Shown here piece after piece: positions 63,064 to 64,000 of a stretch of 64,000 nt of DNA. The stretch lies in the NCBI GenBank assembly GCA_029379385.1, contig CM055605.1, positions 3,073,001 to 3,137,000 of the forward strand. The letters are read 5' to 3'. The DNA is from Quillaja saponaria (taxonomy: Eukaryota; Streptophyta; Magnoliopsida; Fabales; Quillajaceae). The position numbers and the translations under genes are program-made. Numbering within the stretch: the first letter of the stretch is position 1; every line of letters starts with the position of its first letter. Below the pieces are notes generated by a model. That model saw nothing but the letters and a program-made list of their open reading frames with translations. It was not told the origin of the DNA and made no database searches.

Positions 63064-64000
63064 TGAATCTTTCTCTGAAAAAACTGGTTTCGCTTGCTAA
63101 CCACGCAGTGTATTTGGAGCACTGGGCCACCGCGGAATGAGGAAGAGGAAGATCCATTTGGCGGATTAATATATGACCCGACAACTCCACGCGAATTCGT
63201 TCCAAGTATTTTCCCTCGCTCTTTGTAATTACGGCGTTGCCACTGTGAAGATAGAAAATACTAATTTGAGTCTGTAAATTGGCACGATGGAATGATTTTA
63301 TTGATATAAAATAATAAAATAAATATTATTTTATAATGACAAAAATATTACTTTAAAAATAAAGTAATAAAAAATAAATATAATTTATGAAATTTATATA
63401 TTTTTAAAATTTTTAATTGTTATTTTAAAAATTATATTATTTATTTATTATTATTATTATTATTTATTTTTATTACTTGTTAATATTAATATTTTAGTTG
63501 AAAAATACTTGGCTAATTTATTTATTTATAATTATATTATTTACAATGATATGTATATTTGTTATTTGACTAAAATGAATTGATTTATTATTATTTTTAT
63601 ATATAAATTTTATATTTTATATTTTTTAATATGATATAAAAGGTATTTTTGTTATTTGACTAAATTAAATAATAAATATATTCTTTAATTTATGAATAAT
63701 AATATTTTTTTTATTAATATTCAACTTTTTATTTTATGTGATAAAATTATTTTTTTTGTTATTTAACTGACCTAAACCAATTCTATAGAAGTAAGAATTA
63801 GCAATCTCATCTCCTTAGGTGGGTTTTAGGATTCTTATTTTTATGAAATAAAATAGCTTGAATAGAATGAGTATTTAGAAGTTAAAAATGTACCAAACTA
63901 AATAATATCCATTCCATAGAATCATACATGGAATATAATGGACATTTTTTAGCACCAAACTAGTTATAACAGTGTTGTGTTAGTACTTAATATATATATA
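63064..64000. other. AXR1 promoter and extremely AT-rich flank
   Basis: 63064-63240 is the less AT-rich AXR1 leader and proximal promoter; it includes TTTGGCGG at about 63157, similar to an E2F site. From 63280 to about 63760 the sequence is almost only A and T. Around 63800-63960 there are stretches such as CCATTCCATAGAATC and ACATGGAATATAATGG that recall MITE ends, but no boundaries could be fixed. No gene. Confidence 0.45.

Overview
The window is nuclear DNA from a flowering plant, almost certainly a core eudicot. The evidence is AT-rich introns and spacers with GT-AG splice sites, plant-only families (SKU5-similar oxidase, SIP aquaporin, germin-like protein, GAMYB-type R2R3-MYB with a miR159 site, MIR171 precursors, RRP6L3, AXR1), and plant-type MITEs. 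I cannot name the species. No viral, bacterial or CRISPR content was seen.

Layout. 1-10 kb: the 5' two thirds of a minus-strand SKU5-similar (SKS) oxidase gene running off the left edge, a head-to-head intronless SIP1-type aquaporin, the last two exons of an unrecognised minus-strand gene, and four tandem ~300 bp repeats. 10.9-19 kb: a germin-like remnant that looks broken, then gene-poor DNA holding the first MIR171 hairpin and several local duplications. 19.5-20.9 kb: a single-exon plastid site-2 protease (ARASP type). 26-28.2 kb: a MYB101/97/120-like gene with a miR159 target site and an apparent frameshift. 30-34 kb: tRNA-Asn, a small Lys/Ala-rich protein gene, and an ATG8 gene read toward it. 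34.3 kb: a MITE with long inverted repeats. 35.7 kb: a second, different MIR171 hairpin. 38.4-41.9 kb: an 11-exon beta-1,3-galactosyltransferase. 42-47.4 kb: gene-poor, with a G-box cluster. 47.4-54.1 kb: a 12-exon RRP6-like-3 (EXD2-like) exonuclease gene. 55.4-63.1 kb: a 14-exon AXR1 gene (NEDD8/RUB E1 regulatory subunit) carrying a hAT-type MITE in intron 2 and an apparent frameshift in exon 13.

The genes do not form one pathway. Shared themes are small-RNA regulation (two MIR171 genes and a miR159-targeted MYB) and protein turnover (ATG8, AXR1, site-2 protease). Exon borders were read by hand from splice sites, reading phase and family knowledge; nearly all join in phase. Three coding regions (germin-like, MYB101-like, AXR1) each need a single-base shift, so either the sequence holds residual indels or these copies are damaged.
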